Shown here: positions 16,567 through 25,928 of the stretch, one piece after another | Layout: every line of letters starts with the position of its first letter | Position numbering within the stretch: position 1 is the stretch's first letter | The notes under the pieces: generated by a model | Database searches by the model: none | What the model saw: only the letters and a program-made list of their open reading frames with translations | Told to the model about the DNA's origin: nothing | Program-made: the position numbers and the translations under genes | Origin: CAIWHR01 sp963724975 | GTDB taxonomy: Bacteria; Pseudomonadota; Gammaproteobacteria; Burkholderiales; Casimicrobiaceae | Assembly (NCBI GenBank): GCA_963724975.1 | Contig: CAVRXB010000005.1 | Location: 806,001 to 870,000 of the forward strand | Reading direction: 5' to 3' | Length of the DNA stretch: 64,000 nt

Positions 16567-17817
16567 TCACTGGACAAGTTCGCTCATGCCCATCACACCC
16601 CAAAGGATCGACAGCACGATTCCGCCGATCAGCACGGCAAGCGACAGGATCATCGCGGGCTCGAGCACGGCCAGGAAGCGCTTGATCGCCATCGCGACCT
16701 CGCGGTCGTAGATTTCGGCGACCCGGAGCAACATTTCCTCGAGCCGGCCGGACTCCTCGCCGACCAGCACCATCTGCACCGCGAGCTTCGGGTAGAGTCC
16801 CGTCTCGCCGAGCGGCCGGGCGAATCCCTTGCCTTCGCGCAGGCGCGCAATCACGCCATCGAGCGCGCCCGCGAGCACGGTGTTGCCAAGCGTGTCCCTG
16901 ACGATCCCAAGTCCGGACAAGAGCGTCACGCCGTTGCCAATCAGCGTTGCAAGCGTGCGCGCAAACCGCGCCGTCTCGACTTTGGTCACGACGTCGCCGA
17001 TAAGAGGCCAGCGCAGCATCCGCGCGTCCCAGCGCATGCGCACGGCCGGATTGCGAAGGTGCCGGCGCATCCATATGAACCAAAGCACGACGAGCCCGGC
17101 AATCGCCCACCACCATTGCTTGATCCCGGTACCGACGAAGATCACGACCTGTGTGGGCAGCGGCAACGCGCGACCTGCCTGCGCGAACGTCTGCTCGAAC
17201 TGCGGGACGACGTACGCCAGGATCAGCATCAGCGACAGAACGGCGACGCCGATAAGAATGGTCGGATAGATGAGGGCCGAGATCACGCTTTCGCGCAATT
17301 CCTTGTTGCGCTCCATCGTGTCCGCGAGCCGCGTCAGCACGGTGCCGAGCGCGCCTCCCGCTTCGCCAGCGCGGATGATGTTGACGTAGAAGCGCGAAAA
17401 CACGTCGCGGCGCGCGTCGACAGCCTGCGACAGCGATTTGCCGCCGCGTACGTCGTCGCGGATACCTTGCAGCAACGCCGCAACGGGCGCGGTGTCGGCG
17501 AGGCCTATCAGGATCTCGAGTGCACGGTCGAGCGGCATTCCGGCGCGGAGCAACGTCGCGAGCTCGCGGGTAATCGCCAGAAGCTGGTCGCGGCTCACCT
17601 TCTTGGAGGCGAACCAGCGCCCGCGCGCGCCGGCTCCGCCAGCGGGCGCGCCGTTTGTCGCACCCGCAATCAGCGCACCGGCCGCGCGCGCGACCTGTGT
17701 GGGCATGAGCCCCTGATCGCGCAAACGCTCGACAATCTCCGATTCGTTCGCGGCCTCGAGCTCGCCGACGGCGACTCCGCCCGACGCGTTGACAGCCTTG
17801 TAGCGGAAGACGGGCAT
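16567..17817 (-). CDS. gspF: Type II secretion inner-membrane platform protein GspF
   Basis: A 416-residue platform protein with two GspF repeats: cytoplasmic helical bundles at about 75-170 and 280-375 (VSRDQLLAITRELATLLRAGMPL; TARFARTLATLIGNGVTLL) and three membrane segments near 180-205, 230-250 and 385-405. The conserved GEAGGALG and GEESGRLEEM motifs are present. It turns GspE-driven motion into pseudopilus assembly. It starts seven bases after the gspE stop and is followed by gspG after a 70-base gap. Confidence 0.93.
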   Translation of the reverse strand: MPVFRYKAVNASGGVAVGELEAANESEIVERLRDQGLMPTQVARAAGALIAGATNGAPAGGAGARGRWFASKKVSRDQLLAITRELATLLRAGMPLDRALEILIGLADTAPVAALLQGIRDDVRGGKSLSQAVDARRDVFSRFYVNIIRAGEAGGALGTVLTRLADTMERNKELRESVISALIYPTILIGVAVLSLMLILAYVVPQFEQTFAQAGRALPLPTQVVIFVGTGIKQWWWAIAGLVVLWFIWMRRHLRNPAVRMRWDARMLRWPLIGDVVTKVETARFARTLATLIGNGVTLLSGLGIVRDTLGNTVLAGALDGVIARLREGKGFARPLGETGLYPKLAVQMVLVGEESGRLEEMLLRVAEIYDREVAMAIKRFLAVLEPAMILSLAVLIGGIVLSILWGVMGMSELVQ

Positions 17818-17824
17818 TAGGAGC

Positions 17825-19580
17825 CTAGTTTTCCCGGGTGACGCGCAGGACTTCCTCGAATGTCGTGATGCCGCGCACCGCCTTGCGCAATCCGTCCTCG
17901 TACATTGTGACCATGCCTTCGCGGATCGCCTCGTTGCGAAGCTCGGAAGAGATCGCGTGCTTCATCACGAGGCTCCGCAGCGGGTCGCTCATCGGCAACA
18001 TTTCCAGAATCGAGATGCGGCCGGAATATCCTGTCTGCGCGCACTGCGGACAGCCCTTCGGGTGGTAAAGCGTGATGTCCTTCGTCTTCGTGAAACGGGC
18101 GAGGCCAAACTCCTCGACCACTTCGGGCAATGCGGTATACGGCTCCTTGCAGTTCTCGCACAGCGTGCGCACGAGCCGCTGCGCGAGGATGCCGATCACG
18201 GTCGAAGTGAGCAGGTAGTCTTCGACGCCCATGTCGAGCAGGCGCGTTGACGGTCGACGCGGCGTCGTTCGTGTGGATCGTCGAGAGCACGAGGTGGCCG
18301 GTCAGCGCGGACTGCATCGCGATCTCGGCAGTCTCCAGATCGCGCATCTCGCCGATCATGATCACGTCGGGATCCTGGCGGACGATCGAGCGCAGCGCGT
18401 TGGCGAACGTGAGGCCGATTTGCGGCTTCACCTGGATCTGGTTGATCCCCACCATCTGGTACTCGACCGGATCCTCGACCGTCAGGATCTTGACGTCGGG
18501 CTGGTTCAACTGTTCAAGCGCCGTGTAGAGCGTGGTGGTTTTGCCGCGAGCCCGTCGGGCCGGTGACGAGCAGAATGCCGTGCGGCTCCATCGATACGTC
18601 GCAGGAAAGACTTGAGCGTGTCGTCGCTCGAAACCGAGGCGTTGAAAATCGAGCGGCACCCCGCCCTTGTCCAGGATACGCATCACGACGCTCTCGCCGT
18701 GCAGCGTCGGCACGGTCGACACGCGCAAGTCGATCTCCTTGCCCTTGCACGCGCAGCCGGATGCGCCCGTCCTGCGGCAGCCGCCGCTCGGCGATGTCGA
18801 GCTTCGCCATGATCTTGACGCGCGAGATGACTCGCTGCCGAGAAGCGCCGCGGCGGCGACTCCTCCTCGTGCAGCACGCCGTCGATGCGGTAGCGGACGA
18901 TCAACTCGATTCTCGAACGGCTCGATATGGATGTCCGACGCCCGTGCGTCGAGCGCATTCGTGATGATGAGCGAGACGAGCCGGATCACCGGCGCTTCGG
19001 CGGCGAGATCCTTCAGCTGCTGGACGTCGGCATCGAACGAAAGATCGTCGCCACGCTGCTCGACGTCGCCGATGATCTGGCCGACCGCGGTGCGGCCCGC
19101 ACCGTAGAGTCGTTCAAGCGCCGCATCGAGCTCGTTCGGAATCGCGACCAGCGCCTTTACATTGCGGCCGGTCACCATCCGAAACGCGCCGATCGTGTAC
19201 TCATCGGTCGGATCGGCCATCGCAAGCGCGAGCTCATGCTCGTCCTCGCGCACGGGAAGTGCCCGCGCTTCGCGCAGGAACCGCGCGGAGATCCGCTCCT
19301 CGAGGATTGGAAACTCCGGGTAACCGGCGGCATCGACGAGGGGCAGGTCGAGTTGCGCGGCCAACGCCTCGGTGACGTCGCGCTGCGCGCACACGCCGAG
19401 CGTCACCAGCAGCGAACCGAGCTTTTCGCCACTTTCCTGCTGCACGCGGAGCGCGCGCTCGAGCCCCGCGGCATCGACCTTGCCTCGCTCGAGCAGGATT
19501 TCGCCGATGCGTTTGCGAACCGCAGTGTCCACGCGTGGTGTCGTTCCGGAAATGAAAAAATCGGGCGTTGATGATAACAT
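17825..19580 (-). pseudogene. gspE: Type II secretion ATPase GspE, reading frame broken by seven +1 insertions
   Basis: First gene of the gsp operon. Residues encoded from 19580 to about 18906 match GspE (N1 domain, then DARASDIHIEPFEN). The frame then breaks repeatedly. Single extra bases at about 18905, 18832, 18747, 18626, 18601, 18546 and 18248 shift it, and removing them gives one continuous protein of about 582 residues. The repaired product has RYRIDGVLHE, GPTGSGKTTTLY (Walker A), TVEDPVEY, VIMIGEMRD (Walker B), STIHTNDA and a zinc-type pair CENC/CPQC near the C-terminus. No in-frame stop appears. It is marked as broken because that is what the sequence shows; I think consensus error is likelier than true decay, as the downstream genes are intact. 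Confidence 0.85.
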
Positions 19581-19720
19581 GGCGGAGCTCCGAAAATGAC
19601 CGCGTTTCCGTGCAAATCAACAAGTTGCGTGTGTTATTTACAGCACACTGTCGCCTCCAAACGACGACACTGCGCTAAATTGTCGCCGCCTCCCGACGCA
19701 TTGCATTTGTTGTGTGCAGC

Positions 19721-20485
19721 ATGAAGATCACCGCGTACGCCTTCACCGACAACCCATTGCCGCTCCGCGCGGCTTCGATGTCCCGCGAATGGATGGATCG
19801 GATTTCCGACCGCCATGCCTACCGGTGCTTGCCGCTCAACATCGCCAATTCGCACGGCTGGGAGATCGCTTCGCCGTGCGCGTTCGAGATCACGTGGGAC
19901 GGCGGTCCCAACGCATTCAATCTGAAAGCGCGCTCGCTGGACGGCTTCCCTCACTTCGACCAATTCGCGCTTTCCCATTTCGCGTACGGGATCGTGACAT
20001 TCCAACTCACCTATTTGTTCCGCACGGAACCCGGTTGGAATCTCTTCGCGACGGGGCCAACCAACAATCCCAAGGACGGCATTGCCCCGCTTTCCGGCGT
20101 AATCGAGACTTATTGGCTGCCCTATCCCTTCACGATGAACTGGCGCATGACGCGACCGGGCACGGTGGGATTCGAGAAGGACGAGCCAATCTGCATGGTG
20201 TTCCCCGTTCCCGCCGACACGCTGCCGCAGGTCGAAATGGACGTCCGCAATCTGTCCGACGATCGCGAGCTCATGAAGCAGGCCACGGCATGGCGCGAGC
20301 GCCGCGACGACTTCATGCGACGCTTCCGCGACCGCGACCCGGCGACGCTGAAGGAAGCGTGGCAGCGCTTCTATTTCATCGGCAAGATGCCCGACGGCTC
20401 GGAGGCGCCGGACTCGCATCTCAACAAGATGAAGCTCGCAGCGCCCATCGACAACCGCGGCAAGGTCGTCCCGCAGGAACCGTAA
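19721..20485 (+). CDS. DUF6065 family protein
   Basis: A 254-residue soluble protein starting MKITAYAFTDNPLPLR, without signal peptide or membrane segments. The conserved-looking stretches HAYRCLPLNIANSHGWE, TGPTNNPKDGIAPLSGVIE and LPYPFTMNWRMTRPG match, from memory, the family of uncharacterised proteins called DUF6065. No catalytic motif can be named. It is divergent from gspE, with 140 bases between, and convergent with a glycosyltransferase-like gene. DUF6065 proteins are often encoded near glycan or secondary-metabolite genes, so a link to the neighbouring gene is possible but unproven. The ATG at 19721 is preferred to a GTG nine bases upstream. Confidence 0.72.
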   Translation: MKITAYAFTDNPLPLRAASMSREWMDRISDRHAYRCLPLNIANSHGWEIASPCAFEITWDGGPNAFNLKARSLDGFPHFDQFALSHFAYGIVTFQLTYLFRTEPGWNLFATGPTNNPKDGIAPLSGVIETYWLPYPFTMNWRMTRPGTVGFEKDEPICMVFPVPADTLPQVEMDVRNLSDDRELMKQATAWRERRDDFMRRFRDRDPATLKEAWQRFYFIGKMPDGSEAPDSHLNKMKLAAPIDNRGKVVPQEP

Positions 20486-20551
20486 TGCGTTCCCGCCTCA
20501 TGCCCGTTCTCGCTTTCCGCCACCCCTATTTTGCTGCGACGAAAGCTGCGC

Positions 20552-21265
20552 CTATTTCGGTTCGATCGCGCGCGACTTGGATGCGGCGGCACCACGAAAG
20601 ACAACGGACGTCATGCCGGCGTCGATCTGGCATGCGTAGTCGGCGTAACTCGGGATACGGCTGCGCGTCTCGCCGTAGCGGTTTCCCGCGAAACGCCGTT
20701 CAACGTGTGTGAACGGCAGCTTCACCTCGGCCATCTGCAGCGCGAGCTTTTCCACGCCCAGTCCGGCGATCTCCTCGAAGGCCGGGTACTGATCCTCGGC
20801 AATGATCTGGATGGCCGTCTCCGGCAAGCGATAGCGGTCGCACCACAGAGCGGTCCAGCCGGAGTCGAGGCTGTTTAGATAGTCCACCACCGCTCCCGAA
20901 AGCAGGTACGCATCCGACTCCAAGTGCACGATGCGACGAAAGCCGTAGCGGCGCGCAACTTGCAGCGAATAAATGAAGCTGCGCCACCAGCCCAGGTGGC
21001 CGAGGAGCCCCTCCCGTCCGAGATGCGTCGTAAACCGATGGAAGCGGATCTTCGAGAAATCCGGTGCGTCCGATAGCGCTTCCTCGATTTCGAGCCGCGC
21101 GTCGGAGGGACGAAATGGCGATGCGTCGTCGAACATGTAGGTCGCATCGCGGTGCAGCGGCACATTCTGGTAATAGTCGATCCACGGGCGATAACGCGCC
21201 CGCCACGCGTCCTCCGACGAGATGTGGGACGTGCAGAACAACAGCGTCGGCGAAAGCTCACTCAT
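20552..21265 (-). CDS. Glycosyltransferase-like protein of unknown specificity
   Basis: A 237-residue soluble protein starting MSELSPTLLFCTSHIS. It contains RRIVHLESDAYLLSGAVVDYL, whose ESD resembles the acidic metal-binding motif of GT-A fold glycosyltransferases, and WTALWCDRYRLPETAIQII, also in that style. I do not recognise a named family. The start at 21265 is chosen over an upstream ATG at 21322 because the upstream residues are basic and rich in Arg and Trp, like out-of-frame sequence. It is convergent with the DUF6065 gene and lies 75 bases past hemL on the same strand. Confidence 0.6.
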   Translation of the reverse strand: MSELSPTLLFCTSHISSEDAWRARYRPWIDYYQNVPLHRDATYMFDDASPFRPSDARLEIEEALSDAPDFSKIRFHRFTTHLGREGLLGHLGWWRSFIYSLQVARRYGFRRIVHLESDAYLLSGAVVDYLNSLDSGWTALWCDRYRLPETAIQIIAEDQYPAFEEIAGLGVEKLALQMAEVKLPFTHVERRFAGNRYGETRSRIPSYADYACQIDAGMTSVVFRGAAASKSRAIEPK

Positions 21266-21340
21266 CGCCGACAACCAGGGCATCGCTGTGCCCGGCGAGC
21301 GTCGATCTGGCCACCACCGCACGAACCGCGCAGCCGCGCT

Positions 21341-22621
21341 TCATCGCGCCGCTGAAAACGCCCGCTCGGCCAGCGAGATCGTCGTCGCGATATCCTCCGC
21401 GGTATGCGCCGCCGACACGAATCCCGCCTCGAACGCCGACGGCGCGAAATACACGCCGGCGTCCAGCATCGCGTGGAAGAATTTGTTGAAACGTGTCTTG
21501 TCGCACGCCATCACCGTGTCGTAGCTCTCGGGCACGCGCTCCGCAAAATAGATCCCGAACATTCCACCGACCGATTGCGCGGCGAAGCCAACGCCCGCGC
21601 GCTTCGCGGCGCCAATGAGGCCGTCCGTCAGCGATCTCGTCCGCGCGGACAATGCCTCGTAGAATCCGGGCGCTTCGATTTCCTTCAGCGTGGCTAGACC
21701 GGCCGCGACCGCGACAGGATTGCCCGAGAGCGTTCCTGCCTGGTACACGGGGCCGAGCGGCGCAATCTTCTCCATGATCGCGCGCTTGCCGCCGAACGCG
21801 CCGACCGGCATCCCGCCGCCAATCACCTTGCCGAGCGTCGTCAAGTCGGGCGTCACGCCGACCATGCCCTGCACGCCGCGCGGATGCACGCGAAAGCCTG
21901 TCATCACCTCGTCGAAGATCAGCACGGCGCCGTGCTTGTCGCACACGTCACGCAATCCCTGCAGGAATCCGGGCCGCGGCATGATCAGGTTCATGTTGCC
22001 CGCGATCGGCTCGACGATGATGCACGCGATGTCGGTCCCCGACTGCGCGAATACGGCTTCGACCGCCGCGAGATCGTTATAGGGCACTACGATCGTCTCG
22101 TTTGCGATTGCCGGTGGCACGCCGGCGGAGGATGGTTGCCCGAACGTCAGCGCACCCGAGCCGGCCTTCACCAGCAGACTATCGCCGTGACCGTGGTAGC
22201 AGCCTTCGAACTTCACGATCTTGCTGCGTCCCGTGAATCCACGCGCAAGCCGCAACGCCGACATCGTCGCCTCGGTGCCGGATGAGACGAGGCGCACCAT
22301 CTCGATCGATGGCAGCATCCGGCATAGCGTTTCTGCCATATCGACTTCGATCTCGGTCGGCGCGCCGAACGACAGTCCCTTCGGTGCAATGTCGACGACG
22401 GCCTTCACGACCGCCGGATGCGCGTGGCCAAGGATCGCTGGTCCCCACGAGCCCACGTAGTCGATGTAGCGTTTGCCGTCGGCGTCAAAGACATAAGCGC
22501 CCTGCCCGCGCTCAAAAAATCGGGGCGTGCCGCCGACCGAACGAAAGGCGCGGACCGGCGAATTGACGCCGGCGGGAATGGTGCGCTGGGCGCGCGCGAA
22601 GAGTTCGTCGTTGCGGCTCAT
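21341..22621 (-). CDS. hemL: Glutamate-1-semialdehyde 2,1-aminomutase
   Basis: A 426-residue PLP enzyme that converts glutamate-1-semialdehyde to 5-aminolevulinate, the first tetrapyrrole precursor. It has the family start FARAQRTIPAGVNSPVRAF, the motifs VRLVSSGTEATMSALRLAR and IFDEVMTGFRV, and the PLP lysine in TTLGKVIGGGMPVGAFGG. Length is that of the family. It is the third gene of thiD-thiE-hemL on the minus strand. It would supply heme for the cytochrome oxidase encoded nearby, although no common regulation is visible. Confidence 0.96.
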   Translation of the reverse strand: MSRNDELFARAQRTIPAGVNSPVRAFRSVGGTPRFFERGQGAYVFDADGKRYIDYVGSWGPAILGHAHPAVVKAVVDIAPKGLSFGAPTEIEVDMAETLCRMLPSIEMVRLVSSGTEATMSALRLARGFTGRSKIVKFEGCYHGHGDSLLVKAGSGALTFGQPSSAGVPPAIANETIVVPYNDLAAVEAVFAQSGTDIACIIVEPIAGNMNLIMPRPGFLQGLRDVCDKHGAVLIFDEVMTGFRVHPRGVQGMVGVTPDLTTLGKVIGGGMPVGAFGGKRAIMEKIAPLGPVYQAGTLSGNPVAVAAGLATLKEIEAPGFYEALSARTRSLTDGLIGAAKRAGVGFAAQSVGGMFGIYFAERVPESYDTVMACDKTRFNKFFHAMLDAGVYFAPSAFEAGFVSAAHTAEDIATTISLAERAFSAAR

Positions 22622-22676
22622 GGACTCCCTTCGCGCTGCGCGCTTCGGTATTCGCCCTTGGGACGGCCCGGCGCGC

Positions 22677-23375
22677 TCATGGTGCGTGCATCGGATTATT
22701 TGAGAAAGAGATCGCGGGAAACGCATTGGCGATTGCACGCGCCGCCGCCTCCACGTCGGCGGCATCGAATACCGCCGTGATCACGGCAACTGCGCTCGCT
22801 CCCGCACGCACCAGCACCGGCGCGTTGGCGGCGGTAATTCCGCCGATCGCGACGACCGGAACGCCGAGCGAACGCGCGGGCCCGAGCAGCTCGACCGAGG
22901 CGCGGCGCGCATCCGGCTTCACGGACGACGGAAAGAAACTGCCGAACGCGACGTAATCCGCGCCGTCGGCGACTGCGGTCTTTGCAAGCACAAGATCGTT
23001 GTAGCACGAGACGCCAACGAGCCGGTCCGGACCTACGATATCGCGCGCACCCGCGATGCTCGCATCCTCGATTCCGATGTGGACCCCGTCGGCACCCGCT
23101 TCCACGGCAAGAGCCGCATCGTCGTTGACGATGAAAAGACCGCCGCGAATCGCCTGCACGCGCGCGAGCGCCAACGCTTGTGCGCGCTTCAGCGTGCCAT
23201 CGGCGGTCTTGTTGCGGTATTGGATCGCCGCGGCGCCGCCGGCGAGCGCGGCGGCGACGCGTGCGGCAAGGTCGTCGGTGCTCTCGAGGTCCGGCGTGAC
23301 CGCGTACAGGCCCGCGATGCGGAGGGCGCGCGCGCGGCGGCGCGCCGTCGCATCGTCAGTGCGTGCTGCCGGCAT
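22677..23375 (-). CDS. thiE: Thiamine-phosphate synthase
   Basis: A 232-residue TIM-barrel enzyme that joins HMP diphosphate and thiazole phosphate to give thiamine phosphate. Recognisable motifs are GLYAVTPD, AAIQYRNKTADG, LFIVNDDAALAVEAGADGVHIG, VGVSCYND, DYVAFGSFFPSSVKP and VVAIGGITAANA. Its start overlaps the thiD stop by 20 bases, so the two are translationally linked. No TPP riboswitch was seen before the pair. Confidence 0.93.
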   Translation of the reverse strand: MPAARTDDATARRRARALRIAGLYAVTPDLESTDDLAARVAAALAGGAAAIQYRNKTADGTLKRAQALALARVQAIRGGLFIVNDDAALAVEAGADGVHIGIEDASIAGARDIVGPDRLVGVSCYNDLVLAKTAVADGADYVAFGSFFPSSVKPDARRASVELLGPARSLGVPVVAIGGITAANAPVLVRAGASAVAVITAVFDAADVEAAARAIANAFPAISFSNNPMHAP

Positions 23376-24234
23376 CGGCGGCGCGCGGCGCTTCGGCGTC
23401 GCTCGCGGGCGCTCCGGAATCATCGCGCGCCCAGAACAGTCGGTCCGGCAGGAACTGACCCATTCCGGGTCGATACGCCTTCTTGAGCGCGTGCCAGGTG
23501 TAGTCCTGCGCTTCGCGGACGGCTTCGGGCAATTCGAGCCCGTTGGCAAGCATCGCTGCGATAGCCGAAGCGAGCGTGCAACCCGAACCGTGATAGCTGC
23601 CGGGCAACCGGGCCCATGCATCGGTGCGCACGACGCCATCCTTGCCATAGAGCGTGTTGACGACCTGGGGCGTCGCGTCATGAGTGCCGGTCACGAGCAC
23701 GAATTCAGCTCCGAGCTCCACAAGCTTGGCGGCACACGCGGCGAGCGATGTTTCGTCGTCGTCGTCGGCCTCGGCGAGACGGCGCACCTCCAGCGTGTTC
23801 GGCGTGATGATCGTCGTTTGCGGCAGCAGGAGCTCGCGCATCGCATTTTGCATCTCGTCGGTCGCGAGTTCGTCGCCGCGGCCTGATGCGAGCACGGGAT
23901 CGAGGATCAACGGCACATCCGGATAATCGGAGACGATCTCGGCAATCGCGGCGATGATCTCGACGCTGCCCAGCACGCCGATCTTGAAAGCGTCGACCGG
24001 CATGTCCTCGAGCAGGCAGCGCGCCTGGTCCGCGACCCACTCGGCGTCGAGCGCCTGCATGCCCTCGACGCCGAGCGTATCTTGAACGGTGATCGCGGTC
24101 ACGACCGAAAGCGGGTGACAGCCCATGCTCGCGAGCGTGAGGATGTCGGCCTGCAGGCCAGCGCCGCCGGACGGGTCCGACGCCGCGAACGTCAGAACGA
24201 TCGGCGGAAATTCAGGTTCGTTGTCGGGAGGCAT
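23356..24234 (-). CDS. thiD: Hydroxymethylpyrimidine/phosphomethylpyrimidine kinase
   Basis: A 292-residue ribokinase-fold enzyme that phosphorylates HMP twice for thiamine synthesis. It has VLTFAASDPSGGAGLQADI at the N-terminus, KIGVLGS, LILDPVLASGRGD, TIITPNTLEV and the ATP/anion-hole motif GSYHGSGCTLASAIAAML. The C-terminal tail is Ala/Asp-rich. It is divergent from the rubredoxin gene with 107 bases between, and is the first gene of thiD-thiE-hemL. Confidence 0.93.
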   Translation of the reverse strand: MPPDNEPEFPPIVLTFAASDPSGGAGLQADILTLASMGCHPLSVVTAITVQDTLGVEGMQALDAEWVADQARCLLEDMPVDAFKIGVLGSVEIIAAIAEIVSDYPDVPLILDPVLASGRGDELATDEMQNAMRELLLPQTTIITPNTLEVRRLAEADDDDETSLAACAAKLVELGAEFVLVTGTHDATPQVVNTLYGKDGVVRTDAWARLPGSYHGSGCTLASAIAAMLANGLELPEAVREAQDYTWHALKKAYRPGMGQFLPDRLFWARDDSGAPASDAEAPRAADAGSTH

Positions 24235-24301
24235 CTCGCGGAATCAGCGCGCATTCAACGCGGGCACGCGGCCGCGACGGTCGCGCAGGACGCGCGAGGC
24301 T

Positions 24302-24310
24302 TGCTAGAAT
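24302..24310 (+). promoter_or_regulatory. Candidate extended -10 promoter for the rubredoxin gene
   Basis: TGCTAGAAT (TG at 24302-24303, hexamer TAGAAT at 24305-24310) fits the extended -10 form of the housekeeping sigma factor. It lies 31 bases before the rubredoxin start. No good -35 is evident, as is common for extended -10 promoters. Confidence 0.4.
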
Positions 24311-24341
24311 TGCACGATTTTACTCCAACAATCGCGCCACG

Positions 24342-24506
24342 ATGAAAAAGTACATGTGCCTCATCTGCGGCTGGATTTACGACGAAGCCGCGGGCGCCCC
24401 CGACGAAGGCATTGCGCCGGGAACGAAATGGGAGGACGTGCCGCCCAACTGGACCTGCCCCGAGTGCGGCGCGCGCAAGGAAGATTTCGAGATGGTCGAG
24501 TTCTGA
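24342..24506 (+). CDS. rubA: Rubredoxin
   Basis: A 54-residue one-iron electron carrier starting MKKYMCLICGWIYDE. The four iron-binding cysteines are Cys6 and Cys9 (CLIC) and Cys39 and Cys42 (CPEC), with the usual YDEAAGAPDEGIAPGT and WEDVPPNWTCPECGA between them. Length is exactly that of the family. It is divergent from thiD and followed by the glyoxalase gene on the same strand after 31 bases. Its redox partner is not encoded here. Confidence 0.95.
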   Translation: MKKYMCLICGWIYDEAAGAPDEGIAPGTKWEDVPPNWTCPECGARKEDFEMVEF

Positions 24507-24537
24507 TCCGATGGTCCAAACTCACGGAAACCGAGAC

Positions 24538-24927
24538 ATGAAAATCTTGCATACGATGATTCGCGTCGGCGACCTCCAGCGCTCGATTGACTTCTACACC
24601 GGCGTGATGGGAATGGAGCTCCTGCGCACCACCGATCGTCCCGAGCAGAAGTACAAGCTTGCATTCGTCGGCTATGGCGATGAGAGCAAGGGCGCAGTCC
24701 TCGAGCTGACGTACAACTACGGTGTTTCGAAATACGATATCGGCGATGGCTTCGGTCACATCGCGATTGCGGTGCCGGACGCGGCAGCGGCATGCGCGGC
24801 GGTGAGGGCGAAGGGCGGAACGGTCACGCGCGAGGCGGGACCGGTGAAAGGCGGCACGAGCGTGATCGCGTTCGTGCAGGATCCGGATGGTTATAAGGTG
24901 GAGCTGATCGAGGTCGCGCGTCGGTAG
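24538..24927 (+). CDS. gloA: Lactoylglutathione lyase (glyoxalase I)
   Basis: A 129-residue metalloenzyme that isomerises the methylglyoxal-glutathione hemithioacetal to lactoylglutathione. The metal ligands of the two beta-alpha-beta-beta-beta modules are visible as H in LHTMIRVGD, E in VLELTYNYG, H in GFGHIAIAV and E in KVELIEVARR. GSH-site residues (SIDFYTGVMGMELLR) are conserved. It is of the nickel-dependent short bacterial type. The ATG at 24538 matches the family N-terminus; an ATG at 24511 would add nine residues. Confidence 0.95.
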   Translation: MKILHTMIRVGDLQRSIDFYTGVMGMELLRTTDRPEQKYKLAFVGYGDESKGAVLELTYNYGVSKYDIGDGFGHIAIAVPDAAAACAAVRAKGGTVTREAGPVKGGTSVIAFVQDPDGYKVELIEVARR

Positions 24928-24947
24928 AATCGCTCGTGTTCCTCGCA

Positions 24948-25910
24948 CTAAGCGCGCGATCCGTGGAGCTCTGCGAGTAGTCGGGTGACCGAAAATCCCC
25001 AGCGCTGATCGAGTCCTTCGCGCTCCGTCGGAAGCAGGGCGTCATGCCACGCGATAAGCTCGTCCAGGTCGATGTCCGGACGAACATTTGAAGGCGGCGC
25101 CTCGGCAACAGCCCGGTAAAAGATGGGGTGCGCCGCCTCGTAGCACGTCGTCATCGCGCCCGTGAAGCCGTGAGCGTATCCGCGCGCCAACGCGGCATGC
25201 CAAAACATCCTGTCGTCGATGCGCGAAAGCTCCGCAGGCCACGTTCCCCACAACTCCAGCAGATCGAATGCTCCGGCCGTGACGAGGAGGCAGCTGGTGT
25301 CGACGTGCAAGCTGTTGTCGCCGCGCGTGAATATCGGCATCAGCGTCCCGTCGACACGGTGCAACGTACGCGCCGAATGACAGATCGGCGTTCCTCGCGC
25401 GAGATGGCAGGCGAAAAGGGATTCGACGTGGCGCGGACGCAACCAGTTGTCGGCATCGAGATAGGCCACCGCATCGAACCCGGCGTCGATTGCGGCATCG
25501 CCCGCAACCCGCCGCGGCGTATCACCGAAATTCCGGCTCGCGGTCGGAAGCCGGATATGCCGCGCAGGCCAGCTGTCAAGTTCCGTTCGCGGGAATCCAT
25601 CGGCAACCAGTATGTGCTCGCACGGTAGCGTCTGCAGTCTGACGCTCTTGTGGCATCGTTCGAGCAGAACGAGGGACTCCTGAAAATAAGGCGTCAGCAC
25701 CGCAATCCGCGGAGTTCGAGTTCCCGCAACGACCAGGCTCGACCCCGGCAAGTCGTCCGGCTGACCCAGCGCGAAGAAAAGCTGCAGGAGACGCCGTCGG
25801 TTCGCCGCGTCATCCGGACAAGTCGAGCAATGTCGTTCAAGATCGAGAAATTCAGCGCGCGTCGCAGCATCGGCGACTCGTCGCGGCGGTTGTCCAAGTC
25901 TATTGTTCAC
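24948..25910 (-). CDS. Glycosyltransferase family 2 protein
   Basis: A 320-residue GT-A fold transferase. After an N-terminal region of about 65 residues comes IAVLTPYFQESLVLLERCHKSV, then HILVADGFP, and YLDADNWLRPRHVESLF with the DAD metal motif. Near the C-terminus, RIDDRMFWHAAL carries a possible catalytic acid. The sugar donor and acceptor are unknown. It lies 18 bases after another glycosyltransferase gene on the same strand and is convergent with gloA. The pair is not inside a visible polysaccharide cluster. Confidence 0.8.
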   Translation of the reverse strand: MNNRLGQPPRRVADAATRAEFLDLERHCSTCPDDAANRRRLLQLFFALGQPDDLPGSSLVVAGTRTPRIAVLTPYFQESLVLLERCHKSVRLQTLPCEHILVADGFPRTELDSWPARHIRLPTASRNFGDTPRRVAGDAAIDAGFDAVAYLDADNWLRPRHVESLFACHLARGTPICHSARTLHRVDGTLMPIFTRGDNSLHVDTSCLLVTAGAFDLLELWGTWPAELSRIDDRMFWHAALARGYAHGFTGAMTTCYEAAHPIFYRAVAEAPPSNVRPDIDLDELIAWHDALLPTEREGLDQRWGFSVTRLLAELHGSRA

Positions 25911-25928
25911 GATCGTAGATGGCGCCGG

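Noticed and set aside
18248..18905. Programmed frameshifting in gspE
   Set aside because: Seven shifts of the same sign without slippery heptamers or pseudoknots, and none known for this family.
24235..24341. TPP riboswitch before thiD
   Set aside because: I searched the 107-base divergent interval for the CTGAGA and ACCTGA core elements and did not see them.
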